Assembly: GCF_002075885.1 (NCBI RefSeq)
Contig: NZ_MDET01000060.1
Coordinates: 97,311 to 161,310 of the forward strand
Reading direction: 5' to 3'
Length of the DNA stretch: 64,000 bases
Source of the DNA: Manganibacter manganicus
Lineage (GTDB): Bacteria; Pseudomonadota; Alphaproteobacteria; Rhizobiales; Rhizobiaceae
Of the stretch, positions 43,518 to 53,035 are shown in pieces. The notes beneath the pieces are model-generated. The model searched no databases and was not told where the DNA came from. It saw only the letters and a program-made list of their open reading frames with translations. Numbering within the stretch: position 1 is the first letter of the stretch; each line of letters begins with the position of its first letter. The translations under genes and the position numbers were made by a program.

Positions 43518-45257
43518 ATGGCCGATGACAGCGAAATTCGCGTCCGGCCTGGGCGCATCCGCTCGACCCGCGCACAGCAGGCCCGGCCCTTCATTTCGCA
43601 GGCGCTCGCCGCCGCGCAGAAGGCCGGTGGCCGCGTCTCCCGTTCCGGCAAGATTACGACGGGCAACCGCTCGCGCTTCGGGCGCGGCCAGCGCGCCAGC
43701 ATCCAGGCCAACCGGCTGCTCACCGGCCGCTCACGCATCGTCGTCATCAAGACCCGCGTGGTGCGCCATAGCGCACGCGCCGCGCCGCTGGCTGCGCACC
43801 TCTCATATCTCCGCCGCGACGGCGTGACCCGAGACGGGGAGAAGGCGCGGCTGTTCGGCCCTGAAGGCGACAATGTGGATGCCCGCGACTTCGCGGCGCG
43901 CTGCGAGGATGACCGGCACCATTTCCGCTTCATCGTCTCGCCCGAGGACGCCGTGGATATGGCCGACCTCAAGGACCATGCCCGCGAGCTTATGGGGCAG
44001 ATGGAAAAAGACCTCGGCACCAAACTCGATTGGGTCGGCGTCGATCACTGGAACACCGACAATCCCCATATCCATATCATCGTCCGCGGCCGCACCGACG
44101 ACGGCCAGGACCTCGTAATCTCCCGCGACTACATCAAGGAGGGAATGCGCGCCCGTGCACAGGATCTCGTGACGCAGGAGCTGGGCCAGCGCACCGATCT
44201 GGAGATCAACCGCAATCTGGAGCGGCAGGTCGAGGCCGAACGCTGGACGCAGCTCGACCGCCAGCTTGTCCGCGACGCCGGCAAGTCCGGCATCATCGAC
44301 CTCGCGCCGCAGCCCGGCCAGCAGCCGGACGAATTTCACGCGCTGAAGGTCGGCCGGCTGCGCACGCTCGAAATCTGCGGGCTCGCCGGACAGGTCGGGC
44401 ACCAGCAATGGTTCATCAAGCCCGAGGCCGAAGCGACGCTGCGCGAACTCGGCGAGCGCGGCGACATCATCAAGCGGATGCACCGGGCGCTGACGACAAG
44501 CGGCATCGAGCGCGGCTCGGCCAGCTACGTCCTTGCCGGCGAGAGCCTCGACGTTCCCGTCATCGGCCGCCTGGTCGAACGCGGCCTCGACGACGAGCTG
44601 AAGGGAACGGCCTACGCCGTGGTCGACGGCGTGGACGGCCGCACCCATCACATCCGCCTGCCGCATCTCGACGCCACCGGCGACAGCCCGCCGGGATCGA
44701 TCGTCGAGCTGCGCACCTATGAGGACGCGAAAGGCGATCGTCGCGTCGCGCTCGCCGTCCGCTCCGATCTCGATCTCCAGCATCAGGTGAGCGCCACCGG
44801 CGCGACCTGGCTCGACCGGCAATCCATCGCCCGCGAACCCGTCGCCATGTCGGACGGTAGTTTCGGCGCCGAGGTGCGGGACGCGATGCGGCAGCGTGCG
44901 GAGCGTCTGGTCGGCGAAGGTCTCGCCGAGCAGCAGGGCCGCCGCGTCATCTTCAACCGCAACCTGATCGACACCCTTCGCCGCCGCGAAGTCGAGGCCG
45001 TCGCCGGCCGGCTCGCGAAGGAGACCGGCCAGCCCTTCAAGCCGGCCGAGAGCGGCGAATATGTCGCCGGCACCTATCGCCAGCGCCTGACGCTCGCCTC
45101 CGGCCGCTTCGCCATGATCGACGACGGCCTCGGCTTTCAGCTCGTGCCCTGGTCGCCATCCCTCGACAAGCAGCTCGGCCGCCACGTCTCCGGCGTCGCC
45201 CGCGACGGCGGCGGCGTCGATTGGGACTTCGGGCGCAAGCGCGGGCTCGGCCTCTAG
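43518..45257 (+). CDS. VirD2/TraI-type relaxase with DUF3363
   Basis: The relaxase nicks oriT and pilots the strand into the recipient. In the 579 residues Tyr97 in AHLSYLRRDG is the likely nucleophile, and the metal-binding His184-x-His186 lies in DNPHIHIIVRG. The region from about 230 on is a DUF3363-type C-terminal domain. The ATG at 43518 was chosen over the GTG at 43503 because GCGAGG lies just before it. The C-terminal end is Arg/Gly-rich. The downstream coupling protein gene completes the transfer unit. Confidence 0.87.
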   Translation: MADDSEIRVRPGRIRSTRAQQARPFISQALAAAQKAGGRVSRSGKITTGNRSRFGRGQRASIQANRLLTGRSRIVVIKTRVVRHSARAAPLAAHLSYLRRDGVTRDGEKARLFGPEGDNVDARDFAARCEDDRHHFRFIVSPEDAVDMADLKDHARELMGQMEKDLGTKLDWVGVDHWNTDNPHIHIIVRGRTDDGQDLVISRDYIKEGMRARAQDLVTQELGQRTDLEINRNLERQVEAERWTQLDRQLVRDAGKSGIIDLAPQPGQQPDEFHALKVGRLRTLEICGLAGQVGHQQWFIKPEAEATLRELGERGDIIKRMHRALTTSGIERGSASYVLAGESLDVPVIGRLVERGLDDELKGTAYAVVDGVDGRTHHIRLPHLDATGDSPPGSIVELRTYEDAKGDRRVALAVRSDLDLQHQVSATGATWLDRQSIAREPVAMSDGSFGAEVRDAMRQRAERLVGEGLAEQQGRRVIFNRNLIDTLRRREVEAVAGRLAKETGQPFKPAESGEYVAGTYRQRLTLASGRFAMIDDGLGFQLVPWSPSLDKQLGRHVSGVARDGGGVDWDFGRKRGLGL

Positions 45258-45281
45258 CCTCAACAGAGAAGGAACATCGCA

Positions 45282-47267
45282 ATGTCCGCGACCAAAATCC
45301 TATGGGGACAGATTCTGATCGTCTTCCTCATCGTGCTCTCCACCACCTGGGGCGCGACCGAATATGTCGCCTGGAGCCTCGGGTTTCAGGCGCAGCTCGG
45401 GCCGCCCTGGTTCGTCCTCTTCGGCTGGCCGTTCTACCACCCGCCGGCCTTCTTCTGGTGGTGGTTCTCATACGATGCCTATGCGCCGGAGATCTTCACC
45501 CAGGGCGCGTTCATCGCCGCGTCTGGCGGCTTCATCGCCATCGCCGTCGCGATCGGCATGTCGGTCTGGCGGGCGCGCGAAGCCAAGGACGTCGCCACCT
45601 ATGGCTCGGCGCGCTGGGCCGAGAAGGAAGAGGTGAAGGCCGCCGGGCTGCTCGATCCCGATGGCGTCGTGCTCGGCCGCTACGACCGCGACTATCTGCG
45701 CCATGACGGGCCTGAGCATGTGCTGTGCTTCGCGCCGACGCGATCGGGCAAGGGCGTCGGCCTCGTCGTGCCGTCATTGTTGACCTGGCCGGGCTCGGCA
45801 ATCGTCCACGACATCAAGGGCGAGAACTGGACGCTGACGGCCGGCTTCCGCGCGCACCACGGTCGCGTGCTCCTCTTCGATCCGACCAATCCGAAATCCT
45901 CGGCCTACAATCCCTTGCTCGAGGTGCGCCGCGGCGAGTGGGAAGTTCGCGACGTGCAGAACATCGCCGACATCCTGGTCGATCCCGAAGGGAGCCTGGA
46001 CAAGCGAAACCACTGGGAGAAAACCAGCCACTCCCTTCTTGTCGGCGCCATCCTGCATGTCCTCTATGCCGGGGACGACAAGACGCTCGCCGGTGTCGCC
46101 GCCTTCCTCTCCGATCCGAAACGTCCGATCGAGTCGACGCTTGCCGCGATGATGACGACCAGCCATCTCGGCGAAGCGGGGCCGCACCCGGTCATCGCCA
46201 GCGCGGCGCGCGAATTGCTCAACAAATCCGACAATGAACGCTCGGGCGTGCTCTCCACCGCCATGTCGTTTCTCGGATTGTACCGCGATCCGGTCGTCGC
46301 CGAGGTGACGCGGCGCTGCGACTGGCGGATCGCCGACATGGTGGGCGGCAAGCTCCCGACCACGCTCTACCTCGTCGTGCCGCCATCCGACATCAATCGC
46401 ACCAAGCCGCTGATCCGCCTCATCCTCAATCAGATCGGCCGCCGCCTGACCGAAGACCTGCAGGCGAAGGGCGACCGGCACCGCCTGCTGTTGATGCTCG
46501 ACGAGTTTCCGGCGCTGGGGCGGCTCGACTTCTTCGAGAGCGCGCTGGCCTTCATGGCGGGCTATGGCCTCAAAGCCTTCCTGATCGCGCAGTCGCTCAA
46601 CCAGATCGAAAAGGCTTACGGCCCGAACAACTCGATCCTCGACAACTGCCATGTGCGCGTTTCCTTTGCCACGAACGACGAGCGCACCGCCAAGCGCGTG
46701 TCCGATGCGCTGGGCACCGCGACCGAGATGAAGGCGATGAAGAACTATGCCGGGCACCGGCTGTCGCCCTGGCTAGGCCATCTGATGGTCTCACGCTCGG
46801 AGACCGCCCGCCAGTTGCTCACCCCCGGCGAGATCATGCAGCTCCCGCCGAGCGACGAGATCGTCATGGTCGCCGGCACCCCGCCGATCCGGGCGAAGAA
46901 GGCGCGCTACTATGAAGATGCCCGTTTCCGCGAGCGCCTTCTTGCCCCGCCCGAACTGAAACGTCCCGACAAGCCTCGCCCCGACGACTGGAGCAGCCTG
47001 CCGATCCCGGCGAGGCCGGACGCGCTGGACGCGCAGCCTGCCGAGCTGTCCGACGACGAAGACACCACCGATTCCGAACGCCGGCTGCAACCCGAACTCA
47101 GCCGCGCCAAGCCGGTGGAGAAGAAAGAACCCATTGCCAACGAGTTCGAGATCGAGCTTCCCGACGACGCCGAGGAGGACGCCGTGCGCAACCGGCGTAT
47201 GCTTCGCCAGATGCAGGGCGTGGCGCGTCAAGTCTCGCTCGACCCGAATGACGGCATGGAGCTGTGA
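45282..47267 (+). CDS. traG: VirD4/TraG-type coupling protein
   Basis: The coupling ATPase links the relaxosome to the secretion channel. The 661 residues have three or so N-terminal membrane segments (about 9-31, 40-70, 80-100), Walker A PTRSGKG near 150-157, and Walker B LMLDEFPALG near 405. The final 100 residues are acidic and variable. AGAAGGA lies before the ATG. It starts 24 bp after the relaxase gene and is followed by an RHH gene. Confidence 0.92.
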   Translation: MSATKILWGQILIVFLIVLSTTWGATEYVAWSLGFQAQLGPPWFVLFGWPFYHPPAFFWWWFSYDAYAPEIFTQGAFIAASGGFIAIAVAIGMSVWRAREAKDVATYGSARWAEKEEVKAAGLLDPDGVVLGRYDRDYLRHDGPEHVLCFAPTRSGKGVGLVVPSLLTWPGSAIVHDIKGENWTLTAGFRAHHGRVLLFDPTNPKSSAYNPLLEVRRGEWEVRDVQNIADILVDPEGSLDKRNHWEKTSHSLLVGAILHVLYAGDDKTLAGVAAFLSDPKRPIESTLAAMMTTSHLGEAGPHPVIASAARELLNKSDNERSGVLSTAMSFLGLYRDPVVAEVTRRCDWRIADMVGGKLPTTLYLVVPPSDINRTKPLIRLILNQIGRRLTEDLQAKGDRHRLLLMLDEFPALGRLDFFESALAFMAGYGLKAFLIAQSLNQIEKAYGPNNSILDNCHVRVSFATNDERTAKRVSDALGTATEMKAMKNYAGHRLSPWLGHLMVSRSETARQLLTPGEIMQLPPSDEIVMVAGTPPIRAKKARYYEDARFRERLLAPPELKRPDKPRPDDWSSLPIPARPDALDAQPAELSDDEDTTDSERRLQPELSRAKPVEKKEPIANEFEIELPDDAEEDAVRNRRMLRQMQGVARQVSLDPNDGMEL

Positions 47268-47274
47268 GCGCGCC

Positions 47275-47703
47275 ATGACCAGTCATCGGAAAAAGTCGAA
47301 GTTCACGGTCTATCTGGACCCCGACGTGACGCAGGCGCTGGCGGATTTTGCCGCGCGCCGGGATCAATCGCAGTCCATGATCGCCGAGGCCGCCATCGCA
47401 TCGTTCCTGTCGCCGGACGATGCCGAGCGACGAGAGGCGGTCGTCGCCAAGCGCCTCGACCAGATCGACCGCCGCATGACCCGCCTGGAGCGGGATGTCG
47501 GCATCGCCGTCGAAACGCTGGCGGTGTTCATCCGCTTCTGGATCACGACCACGCCGGCCTTGCCGGAGCCTGCCGCACAGGCGGCACGCGCCAAATCAGC
47601 CGAGCGGTATGAGGCGTTCATCACCGCGCTCGGCCGGCGCCTCGTGAAAGGACCGAAGCTGCGACAGGAGATCCCCGAGGATGTCTCCAACTCGGAGCCG
47701 TGA
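47275..47703 (+). CDS. CopG/RHH regulator between traG and trb operon
   Basis: The 142-residue product begins with a ribbon-helix-helix DNA-binding region (KFTVYLDPDVTQALADFAARRDQ, about 9-45). A helical tail with a coiled-coil-like stretch (about 55-85) follows. It lies before the palindrome at 47843 and the trb operon, so it is a candidate repressor of conjugation genes. The start at 47275 lies 7 bp after the traG stop. Confidence 0.75.
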   Translation: MTSHRKKSKFTVYLDPDVTQALADFAARRDQSQSMIAEAAIASFLSPDDAERREAVVAKRLDQIDRRMTRLERDVGIAVETLAVFIRFWITTTPALPEPAAQAARAKSAERYEAFITALGRRLVKGPKLRQEIPEDVSNSEP

Positions 47704-47817
47704 CGATCTCGCGCGTCATCTGGTGAAGCCCCCCGATGACAACAAGATCAGGGCTCCGCCGCCGTTCTCCTGTATTTGCACGCCACGCTACTACTACGAC
47801 CGATACTTGTTGAACCG

Positions 47818-47837
47818 GCCCGATTTCGGGCTCTTTT
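47818..47837 (+). terminator. Rho-independent terminator before trb operon
   Basis: GCCCG-ATTT-CGGGC (47818-47831) followed by TCTTTT; 115 bp after the RHH gene stop. It separates transfer and trb transcription. Confidence 0.6.
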
Positions 47838-47842
47838 AATCA

Positions 47843-47856
47843 TCCCCGATCGGGGA
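47843..47856. promoter_or_regulatory. Perfect 14-bp palindrome upstream of trbB
   Basis: TCCCCGATCGGGGA is a perfect palindrome 36 bp before the trbB start. It is a likely operator for a dimeric repressor such as the RHH protein at 47275. Confidence 0.5.
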
Positions 47857-47891
47857 ACTCTCTGTTGCGTCCCCTTGGCTTTGGGGGCGGC

Positions 47892-48878
47892 ATGACTTCT
47901 TCTTCTCATCAGAAACCGGAGGCGATCCAGCGCGGCGCGCGCATGCTGCGCACCGCGCTCGGTCCCGCCATCGCCCGGTTCCTTGAGGACGACGGCATCG
48001 TCGAAGTGATGCTGAACCCCGATGGGCGCATCTGGATCGACCGGCTTTCCCAAGGGCTGTCCGACACCGGCGAAACCCTCTCGCCCGCAGACGGCGAGCG
48101 CATCGTCCGCCTGGTCGCCCATCATGTCGGTGCAGAGGTCCATGCCCGGTCCCCGCGCGTCTCGGCCGAACTGCCCGAGACGGGGGAGCGGTTCGAGGGG
48201 CTTCTTCCGCCCGTCGTCGCCGCACCGGCCTTCGCGATCCGCAAGCCCGCCGTCGCCGTCTTCACGCTCGACGATTACGTCGCCGCCGGGATCATGACCG
48301 CCGACCAGGCCGCGACCTTGCGGGCGGCCGTCGCATCGCGCGCCAACATCCTCGTCGCGGGCGGCACCTCGACCGGCAAGACCACCCTGACCAATGCGCT
48401 GCTCGCCGAGGTGGCGAAGACGCAGGATCGCGTCGTCATCATCGAGGACACGCGCGAGCTGCAATGCGCCGCGCCCAACCTCGTTTCCATGCGGACCAAG
48501 GAGGGCGTCGTCACGCTCTCCGATCTCGTGCGGTCCTCGCTGCGCCTGCGCCCCGACCGCATCCCGATCGGCGAGGTGCGCGGCTCCGAAGCGCTCGACC
48601 TCCTCAAAGCCTGGGGCACCGGCCATCCGGGCGGCGTCGGCACGATCCACGCCGGCACCGGCATCGGCGCGCTACGTCGTCTCGAACAGCTCATCCAGGA
48701 AGCCGTCGTCACCGTTCCGCGCGCGCTGATCGCCGAGACGATCGACCTCGTAGCCGTCCTCTCCGGCCGCGGCTCCGCACGCCGGCTCGCCGAACTCGCC
48801 CGCGTCGAAGGACTCGGCCCGGACGGGGACTACCGCGTCACCCCCGCAACCCTTGACCTCACAGGAGAACCTTCATGA
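47892..48878 (+). CDS. trbB: Conjugal transfer ATPase TrbB (VirB11-like)
   Basis: TrbB is the traffic ATPase at the base of the T4SS. The 328 residues have the Walker A VAGGTSTGKTT near 155-165, an Asp box IIEDTRELQC, and Walker B-like region IGEVRG; the His box GGVGTIHAGT follows. It is first of an operon whose genes mostly overlap by 1-4 bp. The ATG at 47892 follows a GGGGGCGG stretch; an upstream start at 47865 is possible but adds only nine residues. Confidence 0.94.
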   Translation: MTSSSHQKPEAIQRGARMLRTALGPAIARFLEDDGIVEVMLNPDGRIWIDRLSQGLSDTGETLSPADGERIVRLVAHHVGAEVHARSPRVSAELPETGERFEGLLPPVVAAPAFAIRKPAVAVFTLDDYVAAGIMTADQAATLRAAVASRANILVAGGTSTGKTTLTNALLAEVAKTQDRVVIIEDTRELQCAAPNLVSMRTKEGVVTLSDLVRSSLRLRPDRIPIGEVRGSEALDLLKAWGTGHPGGVGTIHAGTGIGALRRLEQLIQEAVVTVPRALIAETIDLVAVLSGRGSARRLAELARVEGLGPDGDYRVTPATLDLTGEPS

Positions 48879-49207
48879 TCCGCATCCCGCTGCGCGTCCA
48901 TCGCACCGTCGCGACCGTCGCCGCCGTCGCCTATGTCAATCTCGTCCTCGTCCCGGCCGCGCACGCTTCCGGCTCTTCCATGCCGTGGGAAGCGCCGCTC
49001 CAGAAAATCCTCGAATCGATCGAGGGGCCGGTCGCCAAGATCGTCGCGGTCATAATCATCATCGCCACGGGCCTCGCGCTCGCCTTCGGAGACACGTCGG
49101 GCGGCTTCCGCAAACTCATTCAGATCGTGTTCGGCCTGTCGATCGCGTTTGCGGCCAGCTCGTTTTTCCTGAGCTTCTTCAGCTTCGGCGGCGGGGCGCT
49201 CGTCTGA
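48875..49207 (+). CDS. trbC: Conjugal pilin TrbC
   Basis: TrbC is the prepilin processed and cyclised by TraF. The 110-residue product has a signal peptide with cleavage near Ala-His-Ala-Ser (about 32) and two hydrophobic helices (about 52-72 and 83-105), as in pilins of the RP4 family. It overlaps trbB by 4 bp and trbD by one base. Confidence 0.9.
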   Translation: MIRIPLRVHRTVATVAAVAYVNLVLVPAAHASGSSMPWEAPLQKILESIEGPVAKIVAVIIIIATGLALAFGDTSGGFRKLIQIVFGLSIAFAASSFFLSFFSFGGGALV

Positions 49208-49485
49208 TGGCCGTCGCCTTCGAGCAACTGGATGTACCGGGGTTCACCGTCCCGGTTCACCGCGCACTGACCGAGCACATCCTGCTCGGCGGTGCGCCGC
49301 GCTCCATCGCGATCCTCAACGGGACGCTGGCCGGGGCCGTAGGCCTCGGCCTGCGCCTCTGGCTGGTCGGTATCGCGATCTGGGCCATCGGCCATGTCGC
49401 GGCCGTGTGGGCAGCCAAGCGCGATCCCCAATTCGTCGAAGTCGGCCGGCGCCATCTGCGCCTCCCGGCTTTTCTCGCGGTCTGA
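49207..49485 (+). CDS. trbD: Conjugal transfer protein TrbD
   Basis: TrbD is a small inner-membrane protein (VirB3-like). The 92-residue product has PGFTVPVHRALTEHILLGGAPR, the family signature, and one or two hydrophobic segments (about 36-70). Its ATG overlaps the trbC stop. Confidence 0.88.
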   Translation: MAVAFEQLDVPGFTVPVHRALTEHILLGGAPRSIAILNGTLAGAVGLGLRLWLVGIAIWAIGHVAAVWAAKRDPQFVEVGRRHLRLPAFLAV

Positions 49486-49500
49486 AGGGAGGTGACGCCC

Positions 49501-51945
49501 ATGATGAACCTCGCCGAATATCGCCGTACCGCCTCCCGCCTTGCCGATTTCCTGCCCTGGGCCGCTCTGGTCGGCCCCGGCGTCGTCGTGAACAAGGACG
49601 GCTCTTTCCAGCGCACGGCGCGCTTCCGTGGCCCCGATCTCGATAGCGCCGTCGCCGCCGAGCTGGTTGCCGTTGCGGGCCGCATCAACAACGCTTTCCG
49701 CCGTCTCGGCTCCGGCTGGAGCATCTTCGTCGAGGCGCAACGCAGCGAAGCCGCGACCTATCCCGACAGCACATTCCCCGATCCAGCATCCGGCCTGGTG
49801 GACGAGGAACGCAAGGCCGACTTCGAGGAGGCCGGCATCCACTTCGTGTCGGACTACCTCCTGACCATCCTCTATCTGCCGCCGGCCGAGGACGCCGCGC
49901 GGGCCGAGACCTGGCTCTACGAGGGCCGCGAGCAATCCGGCGTCGATCCCCAGGAAGTGATGCGGGGTTTCATCGACCGCACCGATCGCGTGCTCGCGCT
50001 CCTCGACGGCTTCATGCCCGAATGCGGCTGGCTCGATGACGCGGAGACGCTGACCTATCTGCATTCGACCGTCTCGACCAAGCGCCACCGCGTCCGCGTG
50101 CCGGAAACCCCGGTCTATCTCGATGCGCTGCTCGCCGATCAGCCGCTGACCGGCGGCCTGGAGCCGCGTCTTGGCGATCAGCATCTGCGCGTTCTCACGG
50201 TCATCGGCTTTCCGACCGCGACGACGCCCGGCCTGCTCGACGATCTCAACCGGCTCGCTTTTCCATATCGGTGGTCGACCCGCGCGATCCTGCTCGACAA
50301 GACCGACGCGACCAAGCTGCTGACCAAAATCCGCCGCCAATGGTTTGCGAAACGCAAATCGATCGCCGCGATCCTCAAGGAAGTTCTGACCAACGAGGCG
50401 TCGGCGCTGGTCGATACCGATGCGTCGAACAAGGCGGCCGACGCCGATCTGGCCTTGCAGGAGCTGGGCGCCGATGTCGCCGGCATGGCCTATGTCACCG
50501 CGACGATCGTGGTGTGGGACGCCGATCCGCGTCTTGCCGACGAGAAGCTGCGCCTTGTCGAGAAAGTCATCCAGGGCCGCGACTTCACGGCCATGGTCGA
50601 AGGCGTCAACGCGGTCGATGCCTGGCTCGGTTCGCTCCCCGGTCATGCTTACGCCAACGTCCGCCAGCCTCCCATCAGCACTTTGAATCTCGCCCACATG
50701 ATCCCGCTGTCGGCGGTGTGGGCGGGGCCGGAGCTGGACGAGCATTTCGGTGCGCCCCCCTTGCTTTACGGCAAGACCGAAGGCTCGACCCCGTTCCGGT
50801 TATCCCTTCACGTCGGGGACGTCGGCCACACGCTCGTCGTCGGCCCTACCGGCGCCGGCAAGTCCGTGCTGCTCGCGCTCATGGCCTTGCAGTTCCGACG
50901 CTACGAGCGCAGCCAAGTCTTCGCGTTCGATTTTGGCGGCAGCATCCGCGCCGCCGCCATCGCGATGGGCGGCGACTGGCACGACCTGGGCGGCGGGCTA
51001 ACCGAAGGGGACGAGTTCTCCGTTTCGCTCCAGCCGCTCTCCCGCATCCACGACACCTATGAGCGTGCCTGGGCGGCCGACTGGATCGTCGCAATCCTGA
51101 TGCGTGAAGCGATCCAGATCACCCCGGACGTGAAGGAGCATATCTGGACGGCGCTGACCTCGCTGGCGTCGGCGCCGGTCGAGGAACGCACGATCACCGG
51201 CCTGTCGGTGCTGCTCCAGTCCAACGACATCAAACAGGCGCTCCGGCCTTATTGCGTCGGCGGCGCCTATGGCCGGCTGCTCGATGCCGAGGCCGAGCAT
51301 CTCGGCTCGGCCGCCGTGCAGGCGTTCGAGATCGAGGGCCTGGTCGGGACCGGCGCCGCGCCTGCGGTGCTTTCCTATCTCTTCCACCGCATCGGCGACC
51401 GGCTCGACGGGCGGCCGACGCTGCTCATCATCGACGAGGGCTGGCTGGCGCTCGACGACGAGGGTTTCGCCGGCCAGCTCAGGGAGTGGCTGAAGACGCT
51501 CCGCAAGAAGAACGCATCGGTCATCTTCGCCACGCAGTCGCTCAGCGACATCGACAATTCGAGCATCGCGCCGGCCATCATCGAAAGCTGCCCGACGCGG
51601 CTGTTGCTCCCGAACGAACGCGCGATCGAGCCGCAGATCACGGCCATCTATCGCCGCTTCGGCCTCAACGACCGGCAGATCGAGATCCTCGCACGCGCGA
51701 CGCCCAAGCGCGACTATTACTGCCAGTCGCGGCGCGGCAACCGCCTGTTCGAGCTGGGCCTGTCCGAAGTCGGCCTCGCGCTCTGCGCCGCATCCTCGAA
51801 ATCCGACCAGACCCTGATCGCCAACCTCGTCGCCGAACACGGCCGCGACGGCTTTCTCGCCGCGTGGCTGCGCGCCCGCGACGTCGGATGGGCGGCTGAT
51901 CTCATTCCAACTTTCTCGTTCCGCCAAGCAGCAAAGGAGTCCTGA
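49501..51945 (+). CDS. trbE: Conjugal transfer ATPase TrbE (VirB4-like)
   Basis: TrbE is the largest T4SS ATPase, energising pilus assembly. The 814 residues have the N-terminal NLAEYRRTASRLADFLPW, Walker A VGPTGAGKSVLL at about 448-459 and Walker B LLIIDEGWLAL at about 641-650. The ribosome site GGGAGGTGA favours the ATG at 49501 over the GTG at 49492. It follows trbD by 15 bp and ends 2 bp before trbJ. Confidence 0.95.
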   Translation: MMNLAEYRRTASRLADFLPWAALVGPGVVVNKDGSFQRTARFRGPDLDSAVAAELVAVAGRINNAFRRLGSGWSIFVEAQRSEAATYPDSTFPDPASGLVDEERKADFEEAGIHFVSDYLLTILYLPPAEDAARAETWLYEGREQSGVDPQEVMRGFIDRTDRVLALLDGFMPECGWLDDAETLTYLHSTVSTKRHRVRVPETPVYLDALLADQPLTGGLEPRLGDQHLRVLTVIGFPTATTPGLLDDLNRLAFPYRWSTRAILLDKTDATKLLTKIRRQWFAKRKSIAAILKEVLTNEASALVDTDASNKAADADLALQELGADVAGMAYVTATIVVWDADPRLADEKLRLVEKVIQGRDFTAMVEGVNAVDAWLGSLPGHAYANVRQPPISTLNLAHMIPLSAVWAGPELDEHFGAPPLLYGKTEGSTPFRLSLHVGDVGHTLVVGPTGAGKSVLLALMALQFRRYERSQVFAFDFGGSIRAAAIAMGGDWHDLGGGLTEGDEFSVSLQPLSRIHDTYERAWAADWIVAILMREAIQITPDVKEHIWTALTSLASAPVEERTITGLSVLLQSNDIKQALRPYCVGGAYGRLLDAEAEHLGSAAVQAFEIEGLVGTGAAPAVLSYLFHRIGDRLDGRPTLLIIDEGWLALDDEGFAGQLREWLKTLRKKNASVIFATQSLSDIDNSSIAPAIIESCPTRLLLPNERAIEPQITAIYRRFGLNDRQIEILARATPKRDYYCQSRRGNRLFELGLSEVGLALCAASSKSDQTLIANLVAEHGRDGFLAAWLRARDVGWAADLIPTFSFRQAAKES

Positions 51946-51947
51946 CT

Positions 51948-52715
51948 ATGCTTACCCTTCGTATCCGCTCGCGCGCCATGGCGCTCGCCGCGACCATGCT
52001 GGCGGCAGCCCCGCTCGCGCTCTCGCCGATGATGGCGACACCCGCGCACGCGATCATCGTCTTCGATCCCAGCAACTATGCGCAAAACGTCCTCACGGCG
52101 GCGCGCACGCTGGAGCAGATCACCAACCAGATCACCTCGCTCCAGAACGAAGCGCAGATGCTCATCAACCAGGCGAAGAACCTGGCGAGCCTGCCTTACT
52201 CGGCGCTCCAGACCTTGCAGCAGAACGTGCAGCGCACCCAGCAGCTTCTCCAGCAGGCTCAGGGCATCGCGTTCAACGTCCAGCAGATCGACCAGATGTT
52301 CACCCAGAAATACGGCAACGTCTCGATGTCGACGACCGACAAGCAGATGGTCGCCGACGCCCGCTCGCGCTGGCAGAACACCGTCGGCGGGCTTCAGGAC
52401 GCGATGCGCGTGCAGGCCGGCGTCGTCTCCAACATCGACACCAACCGCACGCAGATGTCGGCGCTGGTCAGCCAGAGCCAGGGCGCGACCGGCGCGCTTC
52501 AGGCGACACAGGCCGGCAATCAGATCCTCGCCCTGCAATCGCAGCAGCTTTCGGATCTCGTGGCGCTGCTCGCCTCTAACGGCCGCGCCAGCGCGCTCAC
52601 CGAGGCGGAACGCACCGCCGCCGCCGAACAGGGCCGCGAACAGCGTCGCCGCTTCCTGACGCCGGGCTCGGGCTACCAGCCCGGCAACGCCCAGATGTTC
52701 AACAGCGGCAAATAA
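51948..52715 (+). CDS. trbJ: Conjugal transfer protein TrbJ
   Basis: TrbJ is the VirB5-like minor pilus protein. The 255-residue product has a signal peptide ending Ala-His-Ala (about 36). A helical Gln/Asn-rich region (EQITNQITSLQNEAQMLINQ onward) predicted to be coiled coil follows. The length is typical. Confidence 0.92.
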   Translation: MLTLRIRSRAMALAATMLAAAPLALSPMMATPAHAIIVFDPSNYAQNVLTAARTLEQITNQITSLQNEAQMLINQAKNLASLPYSALQTLQQNVQRTQQLLQQAQGIAFNVQQIDQMFTQKYGNVSMSTTDKQMVADARSRWQNTVGGLQDAMRVQAGVVSNIDTNRTQMSALVSQSQGATGALQATQAGNQILALQSQQLSDLVALLASNGRASALTEAERTAAAEQGREQRRRFLTPGSGYQPGNAQMFNSGK

Positions 52716-52735
52716 GGCCGGAAAGGAGGAAGCTC

Positions 52736-53032
52736 ATGGACGGCAAGATGCTGGCCCGGCTGGGCGCTATCGTATTCGTCGCGGTCGCCGTCACGGCGAC
52801 GGCGATCGAAATGACCCGCAAGCAGGACGCGCCAGCATCGCCGTCGGCGCGTCAGCTTCAGCCCGAAGGCGATCCGCTGCGCGAGAGCCAGCGCCGGTGC
52901 CAGCAACTTGGTCAACAGGCCGCGAGCGATACGGAGTGCCTGCGCGTCTGGGCCGAAACCCGCGACCGCTTTCTCGGCCACGCGCCGACGCCGGTCGCAC
53001 CGGCAACGCCCGCCACCCCGGAAGGGCGGTGA
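52736..53032 (+). CDS. TrbK-alt, candidate entry-exclusion protein
   Basis: The 98-residue product has one N-terminal membrane anchor (about 6-22) and two Cys in RRCQQLGQQAASDTECLRVW. TrbK of RP4 is an entry-exclusion lipoprotein; here no lipobox is present, matching the alternative form found in rhizobial elements. GGAGG lies 5 bases before the ATG. Located between trbJ and trbL as expected. Confidence 0.8.
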   Translation: MDGKMLARLGAIVFVAVAVTATAIEMTRKQDAPASPSARQLQPEGDPLRESQRRCQQLGQQAASDTECLRVWAETRDRFLGHAPTPVAPATPATPEGR

Positions 53033-53035
53033 GCC

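Noticed and set aside
43271..43528. Open frame of 85 codons between the lytic transglycosylase and the relaxase
   Set aside because: Its start overlaps the transglycosylase stop, but the sequence runs through the GCACCGTGC repeats and overlaps the relaxase start. The protein has no family-like features, so it is treated as non-coding.
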